Below, in pieces: positions 47,634-56,830 of a stretch of 64,000 nucleotides of DNA. This DNA comes from Bacteroidota bacterium (GTDB lineage Bacteria; Bacteroidota; Bacteroidia; Chitinophagales; Chitinophagaceae), in assembly GCA_005798905.1 (NCBI GenBank), contig SYIK01000001.1, positions 62,001-126,000 of the forward strand, in the 5' to 3' direction. The position numbers and the translations under genes are program-made. The notes under the pieces were generated by a model. The model did not search any database, was not told where the DNA came from, and saw nothing but the letters and a program-made list of their open reading frames with translations. Each line of letters opens with the position of its first letter. Positions within the stretch are counted from its first letter, which is position 1.

Positions 47634-50237
47634 ATGAATCTTAGTAATTTCACAAACAAAGCCGCAGAAACACTTCAACTTGCACAGCAAATTGCATTTA
47701 ACGCAAAGAATCCAACAGTTGAAACTGAACATATTCTTAAAGCATTATTAGAACTACAAGATTCTCCAATCGGTTTTTTGTTAAAAAAAAATAATGTAAC
47801 CATCAATTTAGTTGAAACTAAATTGGATGAACTCATACATAAATTACCTAAAACAACAAACGATGCAGCTCAATCAATTGGGCGCGAAGCAAACAATGTG
47901 ATACTAAGAGCTGGCGCTACTTTAACACAATTTCAAGATGAATTTGTAACGCCCGAACATTTGCTTCTAGCTATTCTTCAAGGGAAAGAAAATTCTGCAA
48001 GTTTATTAAAAAATGCTGGGCTTTCTGAAAATGGATTACTAAAATCAATTAAAGAATTAAGAAAAGGAGAAACAATAAATTCTCAAACACAAAATCAAGA
48101 ATACAATGCGTTGAATAAATACGCAAAAAATTTAAATGAACTGGCAAGGCAAGGCAAACTAGACCCTGTTATCGGCCGCGATGAAGAAATCAGAAGAACA
48201 CTTCATATACTTTCAAGACGTACCAAAAACAATCCCATACTTGTTGGTGAACCGGGTGTTGGTAAAACAGCAATTGCGGAAGGTATTGCCCATCGTATTG
48301 TTAATGGCGATGTGCCGGAAAATCTGAAAACAAAAACCATCTATGCGTTGGATATGGGGTTATTGATTGCTGGAGCAAAATATAAAGGTGAATTTGAAGA
48401 ACGATTAAAAGCAGTAGTGAAAGAAGTAAGCAATAGCGATGGAGAAATTATTTTATTCATTGATGAAATTCATACATTGGTTGGAGCCGGTGGTGGGGAA
48501 GGAGCAATGGATGCTGCCAATATTTTAAAGCCTGCACTGGCAAAAGGAGATTTGCGTGCTGTTGGAGCAACAACATTAAATGAATATCAAAAATATTTTG
48601 AAAAAGACAAGGCCCTGGAAAGACGATTTCAAAAAATTATCATAAACGAACCATCGGTTGACGATGCGATTTCCATCCTTCGCGGTTTGAAAGATCGTTA
48701 CGAAAGCTACCACCATGTGCGTATAAAAGACGAGGCAATTATTGCCGCAGTAACACTTTCGTATCGTTATATTTCCGATCGGTTTTTACCCGATAAAGCC
48801 ATTGATTTAATTGATGAAAGTGCGGCCAAACTTAGATTGGAAATGAATTCGATGCCAGAAGAACTGGATACTTTGGAGCGACAAATTCGTCAATTGGAAA
48901 TTGAACGAGAAGCAATTAAAAGAGAAAATGACGCGACAAAGTTGAAAGAATTGAATACTGAAATTGCAAACTTCTCTGTTGAAAGAGACACACTAAAATC
49001 AAAATGGAAAAGTGAAAAAGAACTGGTTGAAAAAGTGCAACAAGCAAAAGCAACAATCGAATCCTTTAAACAACAAGCCGAAAGAGCAGAACGAGAAGGT
49101 GATTATGGAAAAGTGGCAGAGATTCGTTATGGGAAAATAAAAGAACAAGAAAAAATAATTACAGATTTCAGTTCAATACTTATTTCCAGCAACGAAAAGC
49201 GTTTGTTAAAAGAAGAAGTGGATGCAGAAGATATTGCAGAAACAATAGCAAAAGCAACAGGAATTCCTGTATCTAAAATGTTACAATCTGATAAAGAAAA
49301 ATTATTGAATCTTGAAAGTCAACTTCGCAAAAGAGTAGTTGGTCAGGAAGTTGCAATAACTGCTGTTGCCGATGCAATTAGAAGAAGCCGAGCAGGATTA
49401 CAAGACCCCAAAAAACCAATCGGTTCGTTTATTTTTATTGGCACAACTGGAGTTGGCAAAACTGAATTAGCAAAAGCGCTTGCAGCATATTTATTTGATG
49501 ATGAAAGTATGATGACACGAATTGATATGAGTGAATATCAAGAAAAACATACGGTATCAAGACTAGTTGGCGCACCTCCAGGTTATATTGGTTACGATGA
49601 GGGCGGTCAATTAACAGAATCTGTTCGAAGAAAACCGTACAGTGTAGTGTTACTCGATGAAATAGAAAAAGCACATCCTGATGTTTGGAATGTAATGCTA
49701 CAAGTATTGGATGATGGAATATTGACTGATAATAAAGGCAGACAAGTAAATTTTAAAAACACAATTATTATTATGACAAGCAATATTGGAAGTCATTTAA
49801 TACAAGAAACTTTTGAAAGAGTAAACGAAACAAATGTAGACGAACTAGTAGAAAAAGCAAACACTGAAGTAATGGGGTTGCTTCGTCAAACCATTCAACC
49901 AGAATTTCTAAACCGGGTTGATGAAATAATTATGTTCCGCCCGTTGCTACTTAAAGAAATAAATGAAATAGTTAAAATTCATTTAGAAAATTTAAAAAAA
50001 TTAGTTGCAGAAACAGGTATTCAATTAGAATTCAGCAATTATACATTAGACTATTTGGCCGAACAAGGCTTTGACCCACAATTTGGCGCAAGACCTCTTA
50101 AGCGTTTGATTCAAAAAGAGATAGTGAACAAACTTAGCAAGTGGATTTTGGAAGATATCATAAATAAAAACCAGCCAATCATTGTGGATGTTTTTGACAA
50201 AGCTGTTGTTTTTAGAAATGACCCAGACAAAAAATAA
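47634..50237 (+). CDS. clpB: ATP-dependent disaggregase chaperone ClpB
   Basis: Hexameric Hsp100 that resolubilises aggregates with DnaK. It has 867 residues: Clp-N domain (about 1-145), D1 AAA with Walker A GEPGVGKT (205-212) and Walker [11 protein letters not shown], the ClpB-specific coiled-coil middle domain (about 410-530), D2 AAA with GTTGVGKTE (about 605-613) and [13 protein letters not shown], and the D2 small domain with [11 protein letters not shown]. The middle domain and lack of a ClpP loop exclude ClpA/C. No CIRCE or other heat-shock operator was recognised upstream. Confidence 0.97.
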   Translation: MNLSNFTNKAAETLQLAQQIAFNAKNPTVETEHILKALLELQDSPIGFLLKKNNVTINLVETKLDELIHKLPKTTNDAAQSIGREANNVILRAGATLTQFQDEFVTPEHLLLAILQGKENSASLLKNAGLSENGLLKSIKELRKGETINSQTQNQEYNALNKYAKNLNELARQGKLDPVIGRDEEIRRTLHILSRRTKNNPILVGEPGVGKTAIAEGIAHRIVNGDVPENLKTKTIYALDMGLLIAGAKYKGEFEERLKAVVKEVSNSDGEIILFIDEIHTLVGAGGGEGAMDAANILKPALAKGDLRAVGATTLNEYQKYFEKDKALERRFQKIIINEPSVDDAISILRGLKDRYESYHHVRIKDEAIIAAVTLSYRYISDRFLPDKAIDLIDESAAKLRLEMNSMPEELDTLERQIRQLEIEREAIKRENDATKLKELNTEIANFSVERDTLKSKWKSEKELVEKVQQAKATIESFKQQAERAEREGDYGKVAEIRYGKIKEQEKIITDFSSILISSNEKRLLKEEVDAEDIAETIAKATGIPVSKMLQSDKEKLLNLESQLRKRVVGQEVAITAVADAIRRSRAGLQDPKKPIGSFIFIGTTGVGKTELAKALAAYLFDDESMMTRIDMSEYQEKHTVSRLVGAPPGYIGYDEGGQLTESVRRKPYSVVLLDEIEKAHPDVWNVMLQVLDDGILTDNKGRQVNFKNTIIIMTSNIGSHLIQETFERVNETNVDELVEKANTEVMGLLRQTIQPEFLNRVDEIIMFRPLLLKEINEIVKIHLENLKKLVAETGIQLEFSNYTLDYLAEQGFDPQFGARPLKRLIQKEIVNKLSKWILEDIINKNQPIIVDVFDKAVVFRNDPDKK

Positions 50238-50274
50238 ATACTAAATAATTTAATTTTCTATTTTATTTAAGTAT
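50238..50274 (+). terminator. Candidate AT-rich hairpin after clpB
   Basis: ATACTAAATAA pairs with TTATTTAAGTAT apart from one bulged base, starting right after the clpB stop. It is entirely AT-rich without a clean U-tract. Confidence 0.28.
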
Positions 50275-50441
50275 ATATTGGCACTTAATAAAGGATTCTA
50301 ATTTGAAAAAATAAAACTATTAACTTCGCCCGCTTGGGAATAGACCCATTTCAATTAATACTTGCAAGCTAATTGCTTAAATTATCGGAATGACTACTTT
50401 CAAATTAAATAGTAATATTGAATTTTAAAATTTAAATAAAT

Positions 50442-51005
50442 ATGCCCCTAGCAAAAGAAGTTATTGAAATTATTGTACCTAAAGATGTATTTGTAGGAGT
50501 AGCTTCTGCCCCTATAACATTGGTGGAATTTGGCGAATATGAAAACGAAGATTGTGCCAAAGCCAATGAAGTTGTAAAACAATTATTGGAAAAATATAAA
50601 GGAAAAATAAAATTCAACTTCCGTCATTTTCCACTAACACTCGTACACCAACGAAGTATGAAAGCAAGTGAAGCAGCAATTGCTGCTGCTCAAACTGGTA
50701 AATTCTGGGAAATGCACAATGTGTTATTTAATAATCGAAGAAATTTAGGGACTGTAAGTTTGAAAATTCATAGTATTGAAGCAGGAGTAAAAGACAAAAA
50801 TTTTCTAGATGCCTTAGTAAATGGAATTTATGGGGCCAAAGTTCAAGACGATTTAAAAGAGGGAATTTCAAGAGGTGTAAAAGAAATACCTGCTTTCTTC
50901 ATTGGCAAAGATCAAATTAAAGGGAAACCAACATTGGCAAATCTAAGTGCGGCTATTGATGAAGCATTAAAAAAAGAAAAGAAAAAACCTACTAAAAAGA
51001 AATAA
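50442..51005 (+). CDS. DsbA/thioredoxin-fold protein lacking a CxxC motif
   Basis: 187 residues with the thioredoxin-4/DsbA pattern: ITLVEFGEYENEDCAKANEV where DsbA has its CxxC, then INFxxRHFPL-like FNFRHFPLTLVHQRSMKASEAAIAAA, FWEMHNVLF, and a cis-Pro region GVKEIPAFFIGKDQIKG. Only one cysteine of the usual pair remains (C-A-K-A), so disulfide exchange by the normal route is not expected. No signal peptide, so cytoplasmic. The Lys-rich tail (KKEKKKPTKKK) could bind nucleic acid or acidic partners. A 204-bp gene-free gap precedes it. Confidence 0.85.
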   Translation: MPLAKEVIEIIVPKDVFVGVASAPITLVEFGEYENEDCAKANEVVKQLLEKYKGKIKFNFRHFPLTLVHQRSMKASEAAIAAAQTGKFWEMHNVLFNNRRNLGTVSLKIHSIEAGVKDKNFLDALVNGIYGAKVQDDLKEGISRGVKEIPAFFIGKDQIKGKPTLANLSAAIDEALKKEKKKPTKKK

Positions 51006-51010
51006 AATAA

Positions 51011-51034
51011 AAAGGGAACCAATTGGTTCCCTTT
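51011..51034. terminator. Bidirectional intrinsic terminator
   Basis: AAAGGGAACC-AATT-GGTTCCCTTT, a 10-bp perfect stem with A-run on the left and T-run on the right, between the convergent thioredoxin-fold gene and the RRM gene. Works on both strands. Confidence 0.9.
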
Positions 51035-51047
51035 TTTGATAAATCAA

Positions 51048-51341
51048 TTACCAGCGACTTCCACTACCTGCGAAAGAGCGACGGTCGTTACTCTTTTCTT
51101 CACGAGGCTTTGCCACATTCACTCTGATTGCGCGACCATCAACGGTTGCACCATCAAGTTCAGCTATTGCTTTTTGGGCAGCAGCGTCGTCTGCCATTTC
51201 AACAAATCCAAAACCACGGCTGCGGCCAGTTAATTTGTCGGTAATAACTTTAGCAGAAGATACTTCTCCGTATTCTGCAAAATAACTACTTAAGTCTTCG
51301 TCTTGTACAGCGAAGCTTAGGTTTGAAACATAAATGTTCAT
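51048..51341 (-). CDS. RRM-domain RNA-binding protein
   Basis: 97 residues, a single RNA recognition motif: RNP2 IYVSNLSF (about 3-10) and RNP1 RGFGFVEM (about 42-49), followed by a short Arg/Ser/Gly-rich tail (EEKSNDRRSFAGSGSRW). Glycine-rich RRM proteins of this size are common in Bacteroidota, where they are abundant RNA-binding proteins; the targets are unknown. A leader of about 125 nt lies between the promoter and the ATG, which would suit post-transcriptional autoregulation. Confidence 0.95.
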   Translation of the reverse strand: MNIYVSNLSFAVQDEDLSSYFAEYGEVSSAKVITDKLTGRSRGFGFVEMADDAAAQKAIAELDGATVDGRAIRVNVAKPREEKSNDRRSFAGSGSRW

Positions 51342-51405
51342 TCTTTTTCTTTTAAAAAATTAAAATTGTCTGAGCAACACGCCATGTAAAAGAAGAAACT
51401 CTATT

Positions 51406-51428
51406 TAGCAGAAAATGCTTAGCAGAAA
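51406..51428 (-). repeat. Tandem TAGCAGAAAA motif in the RRM leader
   Basis: TAGCAGAAAA occurs twice about 12 bp apart on the plus strand (TTTTCTGCTA in the mRNA). It lies within the 5' leader of the RRM gene and could be a binding site for the protein or part of a leader structure. Confidence 0.4.
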
Positions 51429-51472
51429 AAATCGTTCACTTACCAAGAACTGAGAAACTCAAAATTGCGGCG

Positions 51473-51480
51473 CAAAGGTA
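51473..51480 (-). promoter_or_regulatory. -7 promoter element of the RRM gene
   Basis: TACCTTTG followed by CGCC on the minus strand, identical to the atpD -7 box and its downstream bases, about 132 bp before the ATG. The remaining sequence to 51593 holds no gene. Confidence 0.6.
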
Positions 51481-51593
51481 ATGCGATTCAGCATGAAAAC
51501 GAGTTTTATTTTAAAGCGAATTTAATATTGAATTTATTAATCCCTGTAACTATCTAATAAATAACAAAATAGGTTGAAAACTTTTTTTTAAAA

Positions 51594-52043
51594 TTAAATA
51601 AGTTGCTTTACCCATTTCATGAAAAGAATATCCAATGTCAGCATTTTTATAGAAATGAATAAAAGCAGCGCTCCGAATATTTTTTTTAACATTGCTGTTT
51701 CAATTGAAATGGCAATTTTACTTCCAAAATAACTTCCGATAATAAAGCCAATTGCTAAAATTCCAATCACCTTCAAATCAATAGGCGTTCCCATTTTTTG
51801 GCATTGTTGATAATAGTACAACGATGCAATAATCACAACAGGTAATGTAAGTACTCCCAAGGAAGTTCCTTGTGCCTGATGCTGCGAATAATTTAGAAAA
51901 TAAACAAGTGCTGGAACCATAATAATACCGCCACCAACACCTACTAATCCGCTAAGAATTCCTGCTGCAAGGCCAATGATAATTACTATTAAAATAAATT
52001 GTACTGTCATTTTTGTTGGATTTTTTTGTTGTTGAAAAATCAT
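51594..52043 (-). CDS. Half-size sulfite exporter TauE/SafE (TSUP) family protein
   Basis: 149 residues with about four membrane segments; full-length TSUP proteins are near 250 residues with eight. AGILSGLVGVGGGIIMVPALV (about 26-46) is the conserved N-terminal TSUP half. Half-size members are common in Bacteroidota and presumably dimerise. An internal ATG at 52010 (MTVQFILIV) is an equally possible start, since the first eleven residues are polar. It is 10 bp downstream of ppa. Substrate unknown. Confidence 0.82.
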   Translation of the reverse strand: MIFQQQKNPTKMTVQFILIVIIIGLAAGILSGLVGVGGGIIMVPALVYFLNYSQHQAQGTSLGVLTLPVVIIASLYYYQQCQKMGTPIDLKVIGILAIGFIIGSYFGSKIAISIETAMLKKIFGALLLFISIKMLTLDILFMKWVKQLI

Positions 52044-52053
52044 AATTACAAGA

Positions 52054-52605
52054 TTATTTAGTTACTTTTTTTAACTGAATATTGTATCGTTTAATTGCTT
52101 CTTGAATAATAGCATGTGCTAATAACTTGTTTTGAAAATTATCAATTGAAACTTTTTTATTTTCCAAAACTTTGTATTGTTCAAAATAATTTTTCAATTC
52201 AGCCATAAAATGTGCCGGCAATTCTTCGGTGCTTTTTATGTGATTCACCGAAGGATCTTTGGTTGCAACTGCAATAATTTTATCGTCCATCACGCCCGAA
52301 TCAATCATTTGCATATTGCCAATTACTGTAGCTTCTACCAAGCAAAGTGGCTGAATAGATTGTGAACATAAAACTAAAATATCAAGCGGATCACCGTCCT
52401 GACCAAGTGTTTGCGGTATAAATCCATAATTAATTGGATAATGAAAAGAGGAATAAATAACTCGATCTAACTTCAACAAACCGGTGGTTTTATCAACTTC
52501 ATATTTAGCACGGCTTCCTTGCGGAATTTCAATGATTGCATTCACCATTTCGGGAGCAGAACTTCCGCATTGAGCTCCATGCCAGGGATGTTGTATGTAA
52601 GCCAT
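52054..52605 (-). CDS. ppa: Inorganic pyrophosphatase (family I)
   Basis: Hydrolyses pyrophosphate released by biosynthesis; cytoplasmic. It has 183 residues. [18 protein letters not shown] (about 26-43), [20 protein letters not shown] with the metal-binding Asp triplet (about 59-78), and [16 protein letters not shown] (about 98-113) are diagnostic of the family. It sits 6 bp after the lipoprotein gene and before the TSUP gene. Confidence 0.96.
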   Translation of the reverse strand: MAYIQHPWHGAQCGSSAPEMVNAIIEIPQGSRAKYEVDKTTGLLKLDRVIYSSFHYPINYGFIPQTLGQDGDPLDILVLCSQSIQPLCLVEATVIGNMQMIDSGVMDDKIIAVATKDPSVNHIKSTEELPAHFMAELKNYFEQYKVLENKKVSIDNFQNKLLAHAIIQEAIKRYNIQLKKVTK

Positions 52606-52611
52606 GTTTAT

Positions 52612-53049
52612 CTAACGATGTTGAATGGTATCAGAATCAGGATTGAAAAGGTATTTTAAATCAACCAACCACTGTCCATCGGTTTTCAATAATTTTAAAG
52701 TATCTCTGTTTTTTTTGTACGAATTTGAATAAATAATAAATGTAGTTGAATCATTTATCGGCGTTAATTCGTGAACAATAATGGATGATTGTTTATATTT
52801 ATTTTTTTCGGCTGCATTTAATTTTGTGTGCATTTTTTCAAACTCCGCGTAGTATTGAAAATTAGCAGAATCACTAATCATTAATTTTTTACCTATTTCG
52901 TAATCTCCGTCTAGTGCTGCTCTTATAAAATTTCTTGCTGCATCTAAATCGCTTTCGGATGTAATTTCAAGTGCTTGTTTTTCATTGGCACTTTTACAAC
53001 TCCACAAAAACAATAAAAAAAATGCGGCACAATGTAATCGTATTTTCAT
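52612..53049 (-). CDS. Small lipoprotein of unknown function
   Basis: 145 residues. The signal peptide ends in FFLLFLWSCKS with Cys near residue 18 as the lipid-attachment site. The rest resembles the small NTF2-like/DUF4878 type (ARNFIRAALDGDYEIGKKLM and a C-terminal DGQWLVDLKYLFN), but the match is by pattern only. It sits 20 bp after phoH and 6 bp before ppa, so probably expressed with them. Confidence 0.72.
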   Translation of the reverse strand: MKIRLHCAAFFLLFLWSCKSANEKQALEITSESDLDAARNFIRAALDGDYEIGKKLMISDSANFQYYAEFEKMHTKLNAAEKNKYKQSSIIVHELTPINDSTTFIIYSNSYKKNRDTLKLLKTDGQWLVDLKYLFNPDSDTIQHR

Positions 53050-53069
53050 TTCTGCAAAATAAGAAATCT

Positions 53070-54065
53070 TTATCTACGATGAGAAGTATTTTGATTTTCG
53101 TTATTATCTTCTTCCTTAGTCTCTTTTTCGTATGCCCGAATTATTTGTTTTACTAGTCGATGTCTTACCACATCTTCTTCATCCAACTCAACATGTGCAA
53201 TACCTTCAATCCCTTGAAGAATTTTTGAAGCTTTTATCAATCCGCTTCGTTGATGACGTGGCAAATCAATTTGTGTAATATCACCTGTGATTATTGCTTT
53301 TGCATTTGCACCAATTCTTGTTAAAAACATTTTTAATTGCAAATCGGTTGTGTTTTGCGCTTCATCGAGAATGATAAAAGCGTTGTCGAGTGTTCGGCCA
53401 CGCATATATGCCAACGGAGCAATTTCGATTGTTCTCGTTGTCATATAATATCCCAATTTATCCGCAGGAATCATATCATCCAACGCATCATATAATGGAC
53501 GGAGATACGGATCAATCTTTTCTTTTAAATCTCCAGGTAAAAATCCAAGACTTTCACCAGCTTCCACCGCTGGTCTTGTAAGAATAATTTTCTTTACTGC
53601 TTTATTTTTTAATGCTCGAACGGCTAAAGCAACAGCCGTGTAAGTTTTACCTGTACCTGCTGGGCCAATCGCAAAAACAATATCATTTTTATCCGCTAAT
53701 TGAACCATTAACTTTTGATTAATAGTTCTTGCCCGAACAGATTTCCCATTTGGACCAAACACTAAAACCTCGTTAGGGTGTTTTTCAATAAAATTGTCAA
53801 CTACTTCTGCATCATCTCCTCCCAAAATCTGATTAAAATAACTTTCATTCATGTTTCCGTTTCGCTCCAAGTATTGAACCAACTGTTCAATCTTTTCTTT
53901 TGCGGGTTGTATTTGTTCCGGTGCTCCACTAAGTTTGAGCTGTTTGCCGCGCGAAAGAATTTTAATGAGTGGGAATTTTTTTTTCAGTATGTCGAGTTTC
54001 GCATTGTTGATTCCGAGAAACTCAATAGGATTAACTGATTCGAGGGTTATTATTGTATCTGTCAA
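53070..54065 (-). CDS. PhoH-like ATPase
   Basis: 331 residues. An N-terminal KH-like segment (about 30-70) is followed by the PhoH ATPase domain with Walker [12 protein letters not shown] (134-144), the [18 protein letters not shown] region and Walker [14 protein letters not shown]. It is the ybeZ/phoH type associated with ribosome maturation and RNA metabolism in other bacteria. The only start that keeps the conserved N-terminus is TTG at 54065. The C-terminus is Glu/Asn-rich. Confidence 0.92.
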   Translation of the reverse strand: MTDTIITLESVNPIEFLGINNAKLDILKKKFPLIKILSRGKQLKLSGAPEQIQPAKEKIEQLVQYLERNGNMNESYFNQILGGDDAEVVDNFIEKHPNEVLVFGPNGKSVRARTINQKLMVQLADKNDIVFAIGPAGTGKTYTAVALAVRALKNKAVKKIILTRPAVEAGESLGFLPGDLKEKIDPYLRPLYDALDDMIPADKLGYYMTTRTIEIAPLAYMRGRTLDNAFIILDEAQNTTDLQLKMFLTRIGANAKAIITGDITQIDLPRHQRSGLIKASKILQGIEGIAHVELDEEDVVRHRLVKQIIRAYEKETKEEDNNENQNTSHRR

Positions 54066-54190
54066 TTCAAATATTTTTTAATGAATAAATAGATTCAAGT
54101 TTCTAAACTAAAATAACACTTAATAAAATCAACTACCTAATAATTTTTATTCACAGATGTTGAAACAAAAAATAAAATATTTCAAAAAAA

Positions 54191-54841
54191 TTAGTTGAGT
54201 TGTTTAAGTTGCTGAATAGTTTTAATTGGATCAGATGATTTGAAAACTGTATTTCCTGCAACCAATACATCAGCACCGGCTGCTAGAATTTCGGAAGCGT
54301 TTTCCATTGTAACTCCTCCATCAACTTCAATCAACACATTTAATTTTTTTTCATCAATCATCTTTTTTAATGCAATAATTTTATTGGTTGTTTCCGGAAT
54401 ATAAAGTTGCCCGCCAAAACCAGGATGTACGCCCATCATGCAAACCAAGTCAATATTTTCCAATACTTCACTTAATGCCGAAACGGGAGTTTCTGGATTG
54501 ATAGCAACGCCAACTTTCATTCCGAGTGATTTTATTTGTTCGATATTTTTATTTATTTGTGTACAAACTTCTACATGAATTGTAAGAATATCAGCACCGG
54601 CTTTTTTAAATGCTTCGGCATATTTTCCGGGCTCTTGAATCATTAAATGCACATCGCAAATTTTGGAAGTTGCCTTTCTAAAAAAAGAAACCAACATTGG
54701 CCCAAAACTTATGTTTGGCACAAAATGACCATCCATCACATCTAAATGATACCAATCGGCAACACTTTCATTCAACATGTTGCAATCTTTTTCAAGATTT
54801 AAAAAATTTGCGGAAAGTAATGAAGGTGCAATAATGGGCAT
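54191..54841 (-). CDS. rpe: Ribulose-phosphate 3-epimerase
   Basis: Interconverts ribulose-5-P and xylulose-5-P. 216 residues, TIM barrel. APSLLSANFLNLEKD (about 5-19), YHLDVMDGHFVPNISFG (about 32-48), LVCMMGVHPGFGGQ (about 131-144) and LIEVDGGVTMENA (about 169-181) carry the metal and phosphate-binding residues. Monocistronic, 125 bp from phoH. Confidence 0.96.
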   Translation of the reverse strand: MPIIAPSLLSANFLNLEKDCNMLNESVADWYHLDVMDGHFVPNISFGPMLVSFFRKATSKICDVHLMIQEPGKYAEAFKKAGADILTIHVEVCTQINKNIEQIKSLGMKVGVAINPETPVSALSEVLENIDLVCMMGVHPGFGGQLYIPETTNKIIALKKMIDEKKLNVLIEVDGGVTMENASEILAAGADVLVAGNTVFKSSDPIKTIQQLKQLN

Positions 54842-54974
54842 GTTAAGATATTTTACGCAAGATAACTTTATTTCAATTTATCATTACTCAATAATTTATA
54901 TACAGCTAATTTATAAAAGCATTCCCTTTTTAAATGATTTGACAAAACGCTGACATTTACAGTTTTAAAAAAAA

Positions 54975-54982
54975 TAGCTTTG
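54975..54982 (+). promoter_or_regulatory. -7 promoter element of the TolB-like gene
   Basis: TAGCTTTG, exact TAnnTTTG, 13 bp before the ATG at 54996. Confidence 0.5.
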
Positions 54983-54995
54983 CAAAAAAAATCAC

Positions 54996-56102
54996 ATGCT
55001 AAGAACAACTACTTTTTCAATTGCTATTATGTTTTTGTTTCTTTATACTAGCTCTTTTTCAAAAAATGTTACAAATGCAACAAATCCAGTTGTTTCTGGC
55101 GATTCACTTCTTTATCCCGGAGAAAATCATTTCAAAAATATTCAGCAATTAACCTTTGGAGGGGACAATGCCGAAGCCTATTTTAGTTTTGATGGTCGCT
55201 GGATTATTTTTCAAAGAACCAGTTTAAAAGATGGAATTCCCTGTGACCAAATGTATATTGGGAAAGTGCCGAAAGCTGGTGAAAAATTTGAATACCATTT
55301 AGTAAGTACTGGAAAAGGAAGAACAACTTGCGGTGCTTTTTTAAAAAATAACAATCAATTGGTTTATGCATCAACGCATTTGAATGATGCTGCATGCCCG
55401 CCTGTTCCTGATAGAAAAAAATATGGCAATCGGTACATCTGGCCGCTTTATGATAGTTACGATATTTTTTTAGCTGATTTTAACGGAAAAATTATTAAGC
55501 AACTTACAAGCAGTAAAGGTTACGATGCCGAAGCAACAATTTCTCCCGACGGAAAGAAAATGATTTATACCAGTACAAAAGATGGTGACATTGATTTATA
55601 CATCATGAATTTAAAATCTGGAAAAGAAAAAAAAATCACCTCTCAATTGGGTTATGATGGTGGCGCATGGTTTAGCCCTGATGGAAAAAAAATCATTTGG
55701 CGTGCGAGCCGCCCAACAACGGAAGCGGAAATAAAAGAATACAAAGAACTACTAACGGAAAATCTTGTAGCACCTACCAATATGGAAATTTGGGTTGCCG
55801 ATGCGGATGGTTCTAATGCAAAAGCAGTAACCAATTTTGGACAAGCAAATTGGGCACCTACTTTTATGCCGGATAGTAAAAGAATAATTTTTGCAAGCAA
55901 TCACGAATACAAACGCGGTTTCCCTTTCAACCTTTATACTATTGACGAAGATGGAAAAAATCTTACCAAGATAAGTCGTGATAACGGATTTGACGCATTC
56001 CCAACTTTTAGTGTTGATGGAAAGAAAATTCTTTTTTCGAGCAATAGAAATAATGGTGGCACTCGTGACACAAATATATTTTTAGCAGATTGGGTTGAAT
56101 AA
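54996..56102 (+). CDS. Secreted TolB-like PD40 beta-propeller protein
   Basis: 368 residues with a signal peptide (about 1-23). At least five PD40/WD40-like repeats are visible: AYFSFDGRWIIFQR, EATISPDGKKMIYTS, GAWFSPDGKKIIWRA, PTFMPDSKRIIFAS and PTFSVDGKKILFSS. This is the TolB C-terminal propeller fold without the TolB N-terminal domain. Likely periplasmic; no catalytic domain such as a peptidase is attached. Function unknown. Confidence 0.87.
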   Translation: MLRTTTFSIAIMFLFLYTSSFSKNVTNATNPVVSGDSLLYPGENHFKNIQQLTFGGDNAEAYFSFDGRWIIFQRTSLKDGIPCDQMYIGKVPKAGEKFEYHLVSTGKGRTTCGAFLKNNNQLVYASTHLNDAACPPVPDRKKYGNRYIWPLYDSYDIFLADFNGKIIKQLTSSKGYDAEATISPDGKKMIYTSTKDGDIDLYIMNLKSGKEKKITSQLGYDGGAWFSPDGKKIIWRASRPTTEAEIKEYKELLTENLVAPTNMEIWVADADGSNAKAVTNFGQANWAPTFMPDSKRIIFASNHEYKRGFPFNLYTIDEDGKNLTKISRDNGFDAFPTFSVDGKKILFSSNRNNGGTRDTNIFLADWVE

Positions 56103-56184
56103 AGTTCGCATTTTTAGACTCTAACATCGATAGAATTTCAGATTCAATTTTATTGCTTATTTTCAATCCTTAATTATATTTTAT

Positions 56185-56643
56185 ATGGAAACAGGATTGC
56201 TTCATTTGCATAGTTTACTAAGATGGATTGTTTTAGTTTTACTTGTAGTTGCCATTTTCAGACACTTAACTGCAGGCAATAGAATTTTTAATGCAACCGA
56301 TAAAAAACTGGGATTGTTTTTACTTATTTGCTGCGACTTGATGTTGGCCATTGGTTTTTATCAGTGGTTCACTGGTCCGTTGGGATTAAAAAATATAAAC
56401 TTGTTGGGAATGAAAGAAGTGATGAGCGATTCGATTTACCGATTTTTTGCTGCCGAACATTTTGCAGGAATGTTTATTGCAATTGTGTTGGTTCATGTAG
56501 GAAGAAGTTTTGCTAAAAAATCTACCCCTGATACAGTAAAACACCAACGTACGCTGGTGTTCTTTTTACTTTCTTTACTTATAATTTTGGTTTCAACCCC
56601 ATGGCCTTTTCGCGAAGTGGGATTTGGCAGAGGTTGGTTTTAA
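56185..56643 (+). CDS. Four-TM integral membrane protein of unknown function
   Basis: 152 residues with four hydrophobic segments (about 12-28, 44-63, 93-110, 124-140). Conserved-looking histidines lie near TM1 (LHLHSLLRW), and in AAEHFAGMFIAIVLVHVGRS of TM3; this resembles small cytochrome b-like or copper-resistance-D-like proteins, but haem binding is only a guess. The following 187 bp (56644-56830) holds no gene. Confidence 0.7.
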   Translation: METGLLHLHSLLRWIVLVLLVVAIFRHLTAGNRIFNATDKKLGLFLLICCDLMLAIGFYQWFTGPLGLKNINLLGMKEVMSDSIYRFFAAEHFAGMFIAIVLVHVGRSFAKKSTPDTVKHQRTLVFFLLSLLIILVSTPWPFREVGFGRGWF

Positions 56644-56830
56644 ATTGAAAAAATTGGTATGACTTTTAATCTGAATTTTACATATTGGATTGATAAAAGA
56701 AAATGCTCGCTCGGATGACCTGGTCGGACGGGGAAATTTTACTTCCTAATGGTTTCTCTTGAATCGGCTAATTAGCATTTCTTTTTCAAAAAAATATTCA
56801 ACACAATTTTTTTAACTCATAATTATTTGT

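Noticed and set aside
56690-56740. Locally GC-richer patch (GGTCGGACGGGG) between the membrane protein and hmgA
   Set aside because: No stem, repeat or gene could be built from it; likely neutral sequence.
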